Below, piece by piece: positions 8,501 through 14,305 of a DNA stretch of 14,305 nucleotides. Where the stretch lies: positions 1-14,305 of the forward strand of contig AUXH01000499.1 of NCBI GenBank assembly GCA_000482145.1, in the 5' to 3' direction. Positions within the stretch are counted from its first letter, which is position 1. Each line of letters begins with the position of its first letter. This DNA comes from Strigomonas culicis. Lineage: Eukaryota; Euglenozoa; Kinetoplastea; Trypanosomatida; Trypanosomatidae. The notes below the pieces were generated by a model that did not search any database, was not told the DNA's origin, and saw only the letters and a program-made list of their open reading frames with translations. The position numbers were made by a program, and so were the translations under genes.

Positions 8501-8562
8501 AGCGACACTATTGTTTCTTCAAACTCACTCAGACGTGAAACAGAGATAGGAATACTAGTCAT
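5548..8562 (-). CDS. Unrecognised 1004-residue helical-repeat-like protein
   Basis: I do not recognise this protein. It is almost wholly leucine- and alanine-rich helix with evenly spaced amphipathic segments, giving the look of an alpha-solenoid (HEAT or armadillo type), especially at 724-790 and 825-950. A charged stretch at about 647-703, rich in Glu, Lys and Gln, is likely a coiled coil and splits the protein in two. A Ser/Pro/Arg-rich low-complexity linker lies at about 788-822. I see no signal peptide, membrane span, nucleotide-binding motif or zinc site. The frame runs 51 codons further upstream to a TTG and those codons would encode a hydrophobic segment, but they contain no ATG and mostly lie in the predicted leader, so the start is the ATG at 8562. 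A scaffold or adaptor role (trafficking coat, nuclear pore or chromatin complex) is possible, but this is a guess from fold impression only. Confidence 0.85.
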   Translation of the reverse strand: MTSIPISVSRLSEFEETIVSLRELLSSSFLREAQRTEQRVYHVVLDAIRPQVQLLCEEEAEGGDAARVCEAHLCLTRHLQIIFSALLLLGPEERAYASGYRVGALPIAPEESHIENPSSFYISAAQRAYAMELLLFLCFSTLLSVQSVISALYPLLDAGAHGQTVVIENAIGTELLEHEKYKNKKKLISSLLCGVYLSRQRGLLGLMKTFLLNDKISEQFVFDAIKQITRLLSYPISSAFMLHEDVMGETEGGQEKEVNLRSVSVEQQMHSVCGQLVSLSCEHSTFGETAEDTAVPVFLRRIRETQPLLPTETLEQRLHLCITLLLNEWAALPPRQDKLFPSAYRRFFLLNKLYLSPAFGALSLRRQALEDPQLEVVRSLHRWCTVLHGNALGCASNALLCIFDPVCPGFLNLLALLDKLSADLSAIVEQVMKLLFALPVEFPQMCVCLVKHSLTSAAHCFGVENMVERQLLYRNDVCSAEIKVKGLRCLCERAPPDFKRYLLDAMVMESQVSPWAADARAQERQLLLVSFVEDMCLGTASEALFGSDATLFSSLSLAGRVGAVSPLCLQWAASIIVKMTSLPFVDAYLSHCVEDVPIGLSRLRHQCQALWQVLGIAFEKFCREDAVALGTADAARVCVGTLCDLRVHVEASLRSLEKALAKKQKECADSTADVDRAVQAVKQEWETVSERLEQNTVVKTHAATTMDLLRLSTSVERNIFLITCPQRFYPTVQRLLAQLFAIFYVTNDECVAAHAVKCVGWLGMYRLDSADSSFLANLIITYLVKAESDDKLRGSPGSSHANRGPSPAVSRDARPAQQLLPNSVGKARLLDLLLFWCDHDTDSLTLRKIEDSLKAQRGRSMYYFLSQQCLATADPLLQVASLYCIGQYTVATFPRVTMDLVVQLARDVFRLSSFEMAKAAAASMLAQVAALFCTKVSPDALLLDPCFAQLKQVGEAMRNYQSPPNKVLAEEVVPIVHDDEVVRLHGRTIEKLLQNFSVSVLVQQ

Positions 8563-8670
8563 TGTGAAAGAATAATACGCGAGACAAGAAAAACCAATCA
8601 AAGGGAGTAAAGGATTAACTAGATTACTAGAAATATGCTTCAAGAGATTAAATAAGCCGTGGAGTATAAT

Positions 8671-8876
8671 CTCGTGACATAACAAGAAGAAAAGAACAGT
8701 AGTATAAAGTATCAAAACACTACATACGGTTATATCAAATGAGAGAACAGGCGAGGGGAAGAGAGAGAAAGAGAGAGGTTGTCAGCGGGATCAGAAAATG
8801 AAAGAACATATTGAGAAAAGAAGAAGATTTTGAAAAGCGAGCGGCAAAAGTAAAAGAAAAGGAAGAAGCAGACAGT
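8671..8876 (-). promoter_or_regulatory. Predicted trans-splice acceptor and pyrimidine tracts for the 1004-residue gene
   Basis: Pyrimidine tracts in the transcript sense lie at about 8812-8876, 8750-8777 and 8682-8698. The last is followed by its first AG at 8672-8671, leaving a 108-base leader with no ATG. The alternative AG at 8721-8720, used after the middle tract, would place an upstream ATG at 8680 in the leader. The stretch from 8877 to 8977 is presumed 3' UTR of the preceding gene and shows nothing recognisable. Confidence 0.55.
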
Positions 8877-8977
8877 GTTCTGTCTTTTTTGTGTGCATTC
8901 GTGCATGTGGATAGTAGCTGTTTAAATGGTTTCAATGTAAATACAATCATGGAGTTGTTGCTCTGGCTACTTTGATC

Positions 8978-10948
8978 TCATTCTGTATGACGTGCTCTAT
9001 ATTTTTTTTCTTCCGCAATCAATTCTTCTAAATCTTGTTCCCAGACGTATGGGCACATTTCAATCATACTGGTGGAGAAGTACTTGGCATCCGATTTAGA
9101 CTTGTCCTTCACCACTAAGAGATAGAGGTCGTCATTTCTATCTTCCTCTTGAAAGAGAAGCGAAACACCTTGCCAGTACGCATAGCTTTCCGATAAGGTA
9201 TTCGCGCGCACATGTTGCTCTCCGGCCGCCTTTCGCGATTCGAGTATGTAAGGTAGCATCTTATCCTTGCGCAAGATCTGGATGCCTGTCACAAGATCCT
9301 TGTACAACCGAGGAATGGCCACCAATGGTGCTATGGCTATATTCTGCGGTTCCTTTTTGAGCAAAAACTGGACAATACCTTCTTCATCCTCCCACGCGGC
9401 CGCCAAAAAGCTCTTCATGAAGTTCTCGATCCCCGTCGTAGCATAGAGGGCCACAGAACACAGCTCAAGAAGCTCTGCAGTGCACTGCAAGGGGAAGAGG
9501 AAGGAGGGAGAGATGATGCTGCCACCTCCACTGGTATGGGCAGCGCGATCCTCCGAGTGGTGCTGTTTTCCCATCTTTTCCTCGAACCAGTACTTCGTGC
9601 GCCTTCGAGCACGTGCCCAGTGTGCCGCTTCCTCGTGGCTCACAACGTCGCTCCCGCCGCTCACCGGGAAGACCCGGTTTTGTAGCAGCGGCAGCACAAC
9701 GTGCTGCACGGTCGCCAGCACGGAACTGTCCACATCCCCGACAGCGCGTTTGTCTAGCTTTCGAAGCAACGCCAGCAGATAACCTGCCATGGGCTCGTTG
9801 AGAGCATAATTAGGAAAGATCACACTTCCTCCGTACCTTTCTAGTTCACCAAAGTAGGACCAGTCCTCCTCCTCCGCGCGAAGCAGCCTATGAAGCACTT
9901 GGTCGCGCCACTGCGCGCTGACCGCATACCAGCCAATTTGCTGGGCCGCCTCCCGCGAGGCGGCACGCGTCTCCTCAAACGTTCGGATGCGCTGATGCAG
10001 TTGGCGACGCAGTTGCTTGAGCGAGGCGATCATACCTTCGTTCGAGATACCAACGTTGTTCACTTTGGTAAAGGCGTCCTCGTCGCGGCCGAGGAGGTTC
10101 CACAGCGAGAAGCGCGCGAACGGAGACAGGCCCTCCAAGGAGCCGCAGCCGTCCACGTGGTGCAGCAGCACCACGTAGGAGCGGTAGAGAAGATCCTCAT
10201 CGACCAAGAAATCTTCGGAGCCAAACACAGCCGCCTTTTTCGGATGGGAAAAAATCTTGTTTTCGTCTAACAGAGGCTTGCGTTTTTTGGGCTCGGACAG
10301 CTGGTACAAGGTGTTCACCTCGCCGTGCGAGTGCGGATACGGCAGGCGCACACTAAACCCCTGTCTTTGGAAGGTATGCTCCTCTTCCAGCTTCTTGTCG
10401 CCCTCGTAGCGAGGAATCATCGGCATCACAAAGTTTGTGCGCTGTGAATACGAGTAACCCAGTGGCTGGTTCTTCTGACGGAGCCGATTGACCAGCTGGT
10501 CGATTTTACCGTTTTCCCTATCAACAAAGCCGTGCTCCTCCAGCACTCTCAAAACGGCTTTAGCAAAGCCTAACGTGTCATCGTAGTCGCGGCCGCAGAC
10601 GGCAGACAAGTCCTGGGAAAACTGAGCGAGGCAAGCTTGTACAGTTGTGTTCCACTTGGTGCGTTCCTCGTCCGTCAGTCTCATCCGCGCCACCTCCCAA
10701 ACAATGCGGAGGTCGTCTATTAATACCCCCACCTGCTGTTCTCGGTCACTTCGCAGCTCAGTTTTTATAAGCACTACACTTGCGTCCACAATGGTGTCGA
10801 GAAGCCGCTTGAACAGCAACACACCAATTTCGTTAAATGCGATGGACCCAAAGTTCTGCTCCTCTGTACACGAAGAGGGCTGTACCCTCATCTCCTTCAC
10901 ATGGCTACAGGCTTCTTCTTCCGCGTCGCTGCGCTCCTCTCGCTTCAT
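8978..10948 (-). CDS. Unrecognised 656-residue protein, probably kinetoplastid-specific
   Basis: I do not recognise this protein. It is hydrophilic and mixed in composition. The N-terminal 160 residues are mostly helical and acidic. Residues 160-245 look like a loop-rich linker with aromatic and basic residues, including a short basic cluster PKKRKP (220-225) that resembles a monopartite nuclear localisation signal. Residues 250-425 and 485-656 are again helix-rich, separated by a glycine- and serine-rich loop around 460-480. There is no signal peptide, membrane span, P-loop or obvious catalytic motif. The open frame runs 45 codons upstream to a TTG; the ATG at 10948 is chosen because it follows the predicted acceptor at 10973 by only 24 bases. 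The reading frame, long and unbroken with normal-looking composition, is convincing, but the function is unknown. The nuclear signal is a weak hint only. Confidence 0.85.
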   Translation of the reverse strand: MKREERSDAEEEACSHVKEMRVQPSSCTEEQNFGSIAFNEIGVLLFKRLLDTIVDASVVLIKTELRSDREQQVGVLIDDLRIVWEVARMRLTDEERTKWNTTVQACLAQFSQDLSAVCGRDYDDTLGFAKAVLRVLEEHGFVDRENGKIDQLVNRLRQKNQPLGYSYSQRTNFVMPMIPRYEGDKKLEEEHTFQRQGFSVRLPYPHSHGEVNTLYQLSEPKKRKPLLDENKIFSHPKKAAVFGSEDFLVDEDLLYRSYVVLLHHVDGCGSLEGLSPFARFSLWNLLGRDEDAFTKVNNVGISNEGMIASLKQLRRQLHQRIRTFEETRAASREAAQQIGWYAVSAQWRDQVLHRLLRAEEEDWSYFGELERYGGSVIFPNYALNEPMAGYLLALLRKLDKRAVGDVDSSVLATVQHVVLPLLQNRVFPVSGGSDVVSHEEAAHWARARRRTKYWFEEKMGKQHHSEDRAAHTSGGGSIISPSFLFPLQCTAELLELCSVALYATTGIENFMKSFLAAAWEDEEGIVQFLLKKEPQNIAIAPLVAIPRLYKDLVTGIQILRKDKMLPYILESRKAAGEQHVRANTLSESYAYWQGVSLLFQEEDRNDDLYLLVVKDKSKSDAKYFSTSMIEMCPYVWEQDLEELIAEEKKYRARHTE

Positions 10949-10972
10949 GCTTCTATATCGGTATACGTGCTT

Positions 10973-11110
10973 CTGCAATGCATCACAGAGATTAGGAGTG
11001 AGGACAGAGAAGTGCGAAAGTGAAGAAGAGAGAGTATTCAAGTATAATGCACACCTGAAAGCAAACAATGCTGAGTCTATCAATATATCACGCAGAAGGG
11101 GGAAAAAAAA
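10973..11110 (-). promoter_or_regulatory. Predicted trans-splice acceptor and pyrimidine tracts for the 656-residue gene
   Basis: A T9C5-type tract (about 11096-11110) and a CT-rich tract (about 11002-11040) in the transcript sense precede the TTGCAG whose AG is at 10974-10973, the first AG after the nearer tract. An ATG between the tract and that AG would be removed. The remaining gap (11111-11417), presumed 3' UTR of EngA, holds a T-run at about 11161-11169 and a CA-rich stretch, with no accepted gene. Confidence 0.55.
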
Positions 11111-11211
11111 ACTATTTTGTAATTATTAGGGTGGAATGCTGTTTGTAGTATTAGCTTCTTCTTTTTTTTAAGGATTTAGAGTACAAGTACTGATGTGCAT
11201 ATAAACAAACA

Positions 11212-11246
11212 TACACACTCACAAACACACACGCATATATGTACAC
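11212..11246. repeat. CA-rich simple-sequence stretch
   Basis: Imperfect CA/TG repeats interspersed with ATAT lie in the presumed 3' UTR of the EngA gene. In the transcript this reads as UG-rich sequence. Short open frames through it are rich in Cys and Val, as expected from translated TGTG repeats, and are not credible proteins. Confidence 0.6.
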
Positions 11247-11417
11247 AGATCTGTAAACAACACACGTATCCATCAATGCAAAGCGATGCATGTGGGGCCT
11301 TCCGGCAGGAGAGCTCCGCCATAATGCAGCAGTGGTGACGCACACAAACACAAGTGGAGTATAACAAGGATACTAGGCTACTCAGGAATGGTCATGTTTC
11401 GTGCATGAACGGTGTCA

Positions 11418-13115
11418 CTAGATGTAGTCGGGATTCGAGTCCTTTACCTCCTGGATGAGACGGATAGGAACACCGTAAAAGTCAAATTCCTCTACAAGAG
11501 CATTCTTGAGCATTTCTTGAAGCGACTTGGGCAAGAGGTTCTCATCGTCCTTTGTCTGGAGTTGCAGCAAAAACGTCGGTGGCCGTGTGTTCACCTGCGT
11601 AATGCGGCCAATTCGCGCCACGTGGTACGGAATAATCACAGATTTCTCCAGTTTCCGCCAGAACTTCGTGAGCTCGGCGCGTCGGACCCGCTTGTTCCAC
11701 GTGTCGTAAACCGCGAGCACCTCGTCCATCAGCAGGGTGAGGTTCTGCCCGGTGTGTGCCGACACGACTACCGCGTTGCTATACTTGACCTCGCGCACCT
11801 GCCGCTTGATCTTGAAGTCGATCGCCTCTGCCGTGGCCGCTTGGTCGAGAACGATGTCCCACTTATTGGCGCACAGGAGGAATGGCCGTCCCTCCGACGC
11901 GACCTTGTGGAGAATGGCCATGTCATATTTATTCGGATGCCCTTCCGTTGCATCGAACACAACGATGACGACGTGAGCATAGCGGATCGCGTGCATCGTC
12001 AGACTGTGCAGGCGGCCAATGAACTCGCGATCGGTGCGATAGCGTTGACGTGCCAAGCCGGCCGTGTCAATGATCTTCATCTTCTTGCCCTTGTAGGTGC
12101 ATGCAATTTCGACTGGATCGCGCGTCGTGTTCTCCTCCCCGGACGCGCGGCTCCGCTCGAAGCCGACGAGGCGGTTGACTAAGCTCGTCTTCCCGCTGTT
12201 CGTGCGACCTACGATGGCGACACGGATGTAGCGGTCTGTCGCGTTGCGGTCTCGAATCTCCTCCATCGCCGCTGCGTCGCCGGACCGCGCCAAGTCCTCA
12301 ATATCCCAGTCGTTCTCGACCTGCTTCATTGCATGCACATGGTACAGCGGCTCGAGCGCAGCCGCGATCATGACGAGCCCCTCTTTTCGCCGAGCCGAAA
12401 AGGGAATGGCCCGGCCCAGAGCGGCCAACTCCTTGTTGTACGTGTCGAGCACGTCATCCTCCGCATCCAGTGGTACCAAATCCATCTTGTTCACCAGGAG
12501 GAAAGCAGGCATCTTTTTGAGCGACAGGTACTGCACCAAATCACTCTCTTCCTGTGACAGCGGAGCATCCGCAGCCGTAACGAAGATGGCCGCATCCGCC
12601 GTTTCCACCGTGCGAAACGCCTCCTCCACGATCTTCCCATCAACGAGGCCGGGCGTGTCAATGATCGTGAAGTGCATGTCCCCGAGTTGCGCGTGTCCCT
12701 CGACAGAGTCCCTCGTGATGCCTTCAAAGTTCTTCACAATGTTTCCTTTCCGCGGCAGAAACGGGTCTTTACACAATAAGTTGAAGATGGAGGATTTGCC
12801 ACAGTTCATGCGACCCACCAACGCCACACGGAGCTTTTGGTCACCCATGAGTTTGACCACAGGAGTCCAGCCCGACACGGCGCGGCGCTGCTGCTCCGTT
12901 CTCTCAGCGTCTCCTAACGCAGCCGAGATATCATTCAGGTGGCGACCTTTCTTCGCTGCTTCACGCTTCCAATTAAACTCCATACCACCTTGTATTTGCC
13001 GGCGGCGAGGGAGTGAGTTCACATGGCTTTTTGCTGCGTTAGATGCCACCGCACGTGTCAGGGTCAGGAAGGCTATACGGCTAGCGGTGCTTCTACCCAG
13101 TGTAAAACATCTCAT
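11418..13115 (-). CDS. EngA: Mitochondrial double-GTPase EngA/Der, ribosome assembly factor
   Basis: This 565-residue protein has the EngA/Der layout of two tandem GTPase domains and a C-terminal KH-like domain, a bacterial family needed for large ribosomal subunit maturation. GTPase 1 carries GRMNCGKS (101-108), Thr134 in GITRD, DTPG (153-156), NKMD (209-212) and SAR (240-242). GTPase 2 carries GRTNSGKT (303-310), NTTRD (329-333), DTAG (350-353), NKWD (417-420) and SAH (452-454). The KH-like region is about 466-560, with the family ending FDFYGVPIRL. All nucleotide-binding motifs are intact. The N-terminus from the chosen start is rich in Arg, Ser, Thr and Ala with almost no acidic residue for about 40 positions, a good mitochondrial presequence. 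Trypanosome EngA is known in assembly of the mitochondrial large subunit. An in-frame ATG at 13247 would add 44 residues but lies upstream of the best acceptor (13156). Confidence 0.94.
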   Translation of the reverse strand: MRCFTLGRSTASRIAFLTLTRAVASNAAKSHVNSLPRRRQIQGGMEFNWKREAAKKGRHLNDISAALGDAERTEQQRRAVSGWTPVVKLMGDQKLRVALVGRMNCGKSSIFNLLCKDPFLPRKGNIVKNFEGITRDSVEGHAQLGDMHFTIIDTPGLVDGKIVEEAFRTVETADAAIFVTAADAPLSQEESDLVQYLSLKKMPAFLLVNKMDLVPLDAEDDVLDTYNKELAALGRAIPFSARRKEGLVMIAAALEPLYHVHAMKQVENDWDIEDLARSGDAAAMEEIRDRNATDRYIRVAIVGRTNSGKTSLVNRLVGFERSRASGEENTTRDPVEIACTYKGKKMKIIDTAGLARQRYRTDREFIGRLHSLTMHAIRYAHVVIVVFDATEGHPNKYDMAILHKVASEGRPFLLCANKWDIVLDQAATAEAIDFKIKRQVREVKYSNAVVVSAHTGQNLTLLMDEVLAVYDTWNKRVRRAELTKFWRKLEKSVIIPYHVARIGRITQVNTRPPTFLLQLQTKDDENLLPKSLQEMLKNALVEEFDFYGVPIRLIQEVKDSNPDYI

Positions 13116-13155
13116 GGGTTTAGTCCTTCGCTGGAAGGAGCAGTATGTAACTAGG

Positions 13156-13190
13156 CTAAAGAGGTGGGTAAAAATGAAAGAAGAAGGAGC
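13156..13190 (-). promoter_or_regulatory. Predicted main trans-splice acceptor for EngA
   Basis: In the transcript sense a clean pyrimidine tract (about 13158-13190) runs into its first AG at 13157-13156. The resulting 40-base leader has no ATG and leads straight to the start at 13115, which begins a typical mitochondrial presequence. This site lies inside the longer possible reading frame and so decides the start. Confidence 0.6.
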
Positions 13191-13374
13191 ACAACGGCGT
13201 TCAGTTTGTACTGCACACAGAGACGGAACAAAGAAAGCAAGTTTCATTCTTGTTAGTTAATCAATTTGTAAATCCATATGTCTCCTTGTTTGTTCTTTAT
13301 TATCCTTCCTTCTTGTTAGTCCATGGTTTATAGTCCAAGAAAAAAAGGAGTTGTTTCTTCTCATAAATAGCATA

Positions 13375-13420
13375 CTAGTTGAGGAAAAAAAAAAGCAAAT
13401 GAGAAGAAGAAAAAAAAACG
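13375..13420 (-). promoter_or_regulatory. Possible alternative upstream trans-splice acceptor for EngA
   Basis: A second T-rich tract (about 13380-13419) is followed by an AG at 13376-13375. Splicing here would include the in-frame ATG at 13247 but also earlier ATGs opening a short frame that stops at 13257. It may be a minor site or simply polyadenylation-associated sequence of the upstream gene. The remainder of the gap (13421-13536) is A- and T-rich 3' UTR with an ATT stretch. Confidence 0.35.
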
Positions 13421-13497
13421 AGTGAACACACACAACAATACGTACCATGAATAAAAACGGCAGTAATGCAAAGAAAAAAAAAACACCCCTAATCAAG

Positions 13498-13521
13498 TAT
13501 TATTACTATTATTATCAGTAG
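13498..13521. repeat. ATT trinucleotide-rich stretch
   Basis: ATT repeats broken by single changes begin about 15 bases after the stop of the ankyrin-like gene, so they are in its 3' UTR. Similar stretches occur at 3057-3080 and 4537-4556. Confidence 0.75.
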
Positions 13522-13536
13522 TGCGCATGCTCTCGG

Positions 13537-14127
13537 TTAATATGAACTGAGTAGAGAAAGCACCAGCTCTCTGGAGGCTGCATTTTTTCCCAGCGGAATG
13601 AATTTTTCCTTCAGTGCTTCAATGGTGGCCGTAAACCCTGGGAGGGCTTTCAGTACACTACGGATGAGTTCTTCATCGACGTGAGCCTTGTCAATCTCCC
13701 TTCGGCAGATCACCATAATCGGGCGTCCATCCTGCACATCAAAACAGCCATGCTTGATCATTGCCTGTACCATATCCGTATCTCCCCGGTCACAGGCGGT
13801 CATAAAGAGCCCTTTTAGATTGTACTTTTCAATTGTATCTTTTGTGTTTTGCATGGCAGTGAAAACCTTGTCGATGGGATAGATGCTGGAGTACATGACG
13901 ATGCACGAAGCAAGCACAGAGAGCTGCTCGTCGGTCCCAATCTTGACAAAAGCACTGATCGTATCGTTGTCCCATCGCCGCTCCACCAGCTCGAGATAGA
14001 TGTGTGATGTCATGTTAGCCGCGATGAAATCCGCCGATTGAGTCATTTGCTTCAGTGCTTCCTTTTCATTGTTACAGAGGCACTTGTGCAACTCGAATGT
14101 AAATTTGTTCTTCTTAAGATTGGTCAT
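13537..14127 (-). CDS. Small protein with an ankyrin-like segment, function unknown
   Basis: This 196-residue protein is mostly helical. Residues 104-131 (LKGLFMTACDRGDTDMVQAMI and following) match the ankyrin pattern of two short helices with a GDTDMV turn, and neighbouring stretches could be degenerate repeats; one repeat alone would not fold, so a small divergent ankyrin or other helical-hairpin array is likely. There is no signal peptide, membrane span or catalytic motif. The N-terminal 8 residues are lysine-rich. The open frame extends six codons upstream only to a GTG, so the ATG at 14127 is the start. A protein-binding role is the natural reading of ankyrin-like repeats, but no partner can be named. 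The gene is complete within the window and is the first of the eight in transcription order. Confidence 0.8.
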   Translation of the reverse strand: MTNLKKNKFTFELHKCLCNNEKEALKQMTQSADFIAANMTSHIYLELVERRWDNDTISAFVKIGTDEQLSVLASCIVMYSSIYPIDKVFTAMQNTKDTIEKYNLKGLFMTACDRGDTDMVQAMIKHGCFDVQDGRPIMVICRREIDKAHVDEELIRSVLKALPGFTATIEALKEKFIPLGKNAASRELVLSLLSSY

Positions 14128-14163
14128 GGAGGATTCCCTACTCACAGGAGGTAACAGAAAGGA

Positions 14164-14257
14164 CTGAAATGATAAAAGAATAACGTTAAAAACGGTGTGA
14201 AATGATGAAAAACAGCTTTCACAAAGGGAGTGAAAGTACCACTCAAGGTGTGAGGAA

Positions 14258-14297
<40 letters not shown>
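14164..14297 (-). promoter_or_regulatory. Predicted trans-splice acceptors and CT/T tract for the ankyrin-like gene
   Basis: The transcript-sense tract is a CT microsatellite running into T11 (14256-14297). The first AG after it is at 14243-14242, giving a leader of about 114 bases. A second candidate, TTTCAG with AG at 14165-14164 after a shorter T-rich stretch, would give a 36-base leader. No ATG lies in either leader, so the protein start is the same. Both sites are inferred from pattern. Confidence 0.55.
14267..14297. repeat. GA/CT dinucleotide microsatellite
   Basis: About fifteen GA units on the plus strand adjoin an A11 run. In the transcript sense this is a perfect polypyrimidine tract and so probably doubles as a splicing signal. 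It lies close to the window end. Confidence 0.93.
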
Positions 14298-14299
<2 letters not shown>

Positions 14300-14305
14300 A
14301 GTTAG

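Noticed and set aside
8563..8715. 51-residue hydrophobic N-terminal extension (possible membrane anchor) of the 1004-residue protein
   Set aside because: The frame opens with TTG and has no ATG before 8562. The region is AT-rich leader sequence downstream of a predicted acceptor, so the apparent membrane segment is translated UTR.
10949..11083. 45-residue N-terminal extension of the 656-residue protein
   Set aside because: It starts at TTG and crosses a pyrimidine tract and the predicted splice acceptor at 10973.
11151..11367. Overlapping cysteine- and valine-rich minus-strand frames downstream of EngA
   Set aside because: They are produced by TG repeats in the presumed 3' UTR, and several overlap in different frames.
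11412..12182. 256-codon plus-strand open frame antisense to the second EngA GTPase domain
   Set aside because: It is the complement of conserved GTPase and KH coding sequence, with no recognisable motif and no upstream pyrimidine tract on its own strand.
12244..13260. 338-codon plus-strand open frame antisense to EngA
   Set aside because: It lies wholly opposite an EngA gene with all family motifs intact. Its product is a serine/arginine-rich low-information sequence typical of an antisense shadow, and its strand opposes all eight genes.
13257..13496. 79-codon minus-strand frame with phenylalanine-rich N-terminus
   Set aside because: It is translated T-rich tract between the ankyrin-like gene and EngA, with no family resemblance.
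101..14127. Functional operon of translation genes (EngA, eIF4E, Pelota)
   Set aside because: Trypanosomatid polycistrons usually mix unrelated genes. The three act in different compartments and steps, and the intervening genes do not fit the theme.

Overview
This window looks like part of a directional gene cluster in a trypanosomatid nuclear genome, most likely a Trypanosoma species. Eight intron-less protein genes all lie head to tail on the minus strand. They are separated by about 290-540 bases of AT-rich DNA full of purine runs on the plus strand, which are pyrimidine tracts in the transcript sense. For every gene, the first transcript-sense AG after such a tract leaves a short leader free of upstream ATGs (two genes have alternative acceptors). 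That is the layout expected of polycistronic transcription resolved by spliced-leader trans-splicing. Moderate coding GC and long homopolymer and dinucleotide runs suggest Trypanosoma rather than Leishmania. The species cannot be fixed from sequence alone; a T. cruzi-like relative is a guess.

In transcription order (high to low coordinates) the genes are: a small protein with one ankyrin-like segment (13537-14127); a mitochondrial-type double-GTPase EngA/Der (11418-13115); an unrecognised 656-residue protein (8978-10948); an unrecognised 1004-residue helical-repeat-like protein (5548-8562); a divergent cap-binding protein of the eIF4E family, best matching the small trypanosomatid EIF4E5/EIF4E6 type (4724-5260); a lipid-droplet-associated-hydrolase-like alpha/beta hydrolase (3250-4182); a class I sirtuin, SIR2rp1 type (1756-2757); and Pelota/Dom34, the ribosome rescue factor (101-1321).

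For four genes the longest open frame begins at a non-ATG codon, and in EngA it begins upstream of the best splice acceptor. I moved these starts to the first ATG downstream of the predicted acceptor, shortening the proteins to 333, 1004, 656, 565 and 196 residues.

Three of the eight genes act in translation (cap binding, mitochondrial ribosome assembly, stalled-ribosome rescue). Trypanosomatid clusters are generally not functional operons, so I read this as coincidence. Intergenic DNA holds two TA microsatellites, a GA microsatellite, G9-G10 runs, a CA-rich stretch and ATT/AAT trinucleotide stretches, all in presumed untranslated regions. I found no tRNA, rRNA, CRISPR array, transposon, or credible plus-strand gene, and no clear sign of a new multi-gene system. 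The two large unrecognised proteins, the tryptophan-poor eIF4E and the alternative EngA start are the points most worth a second look.
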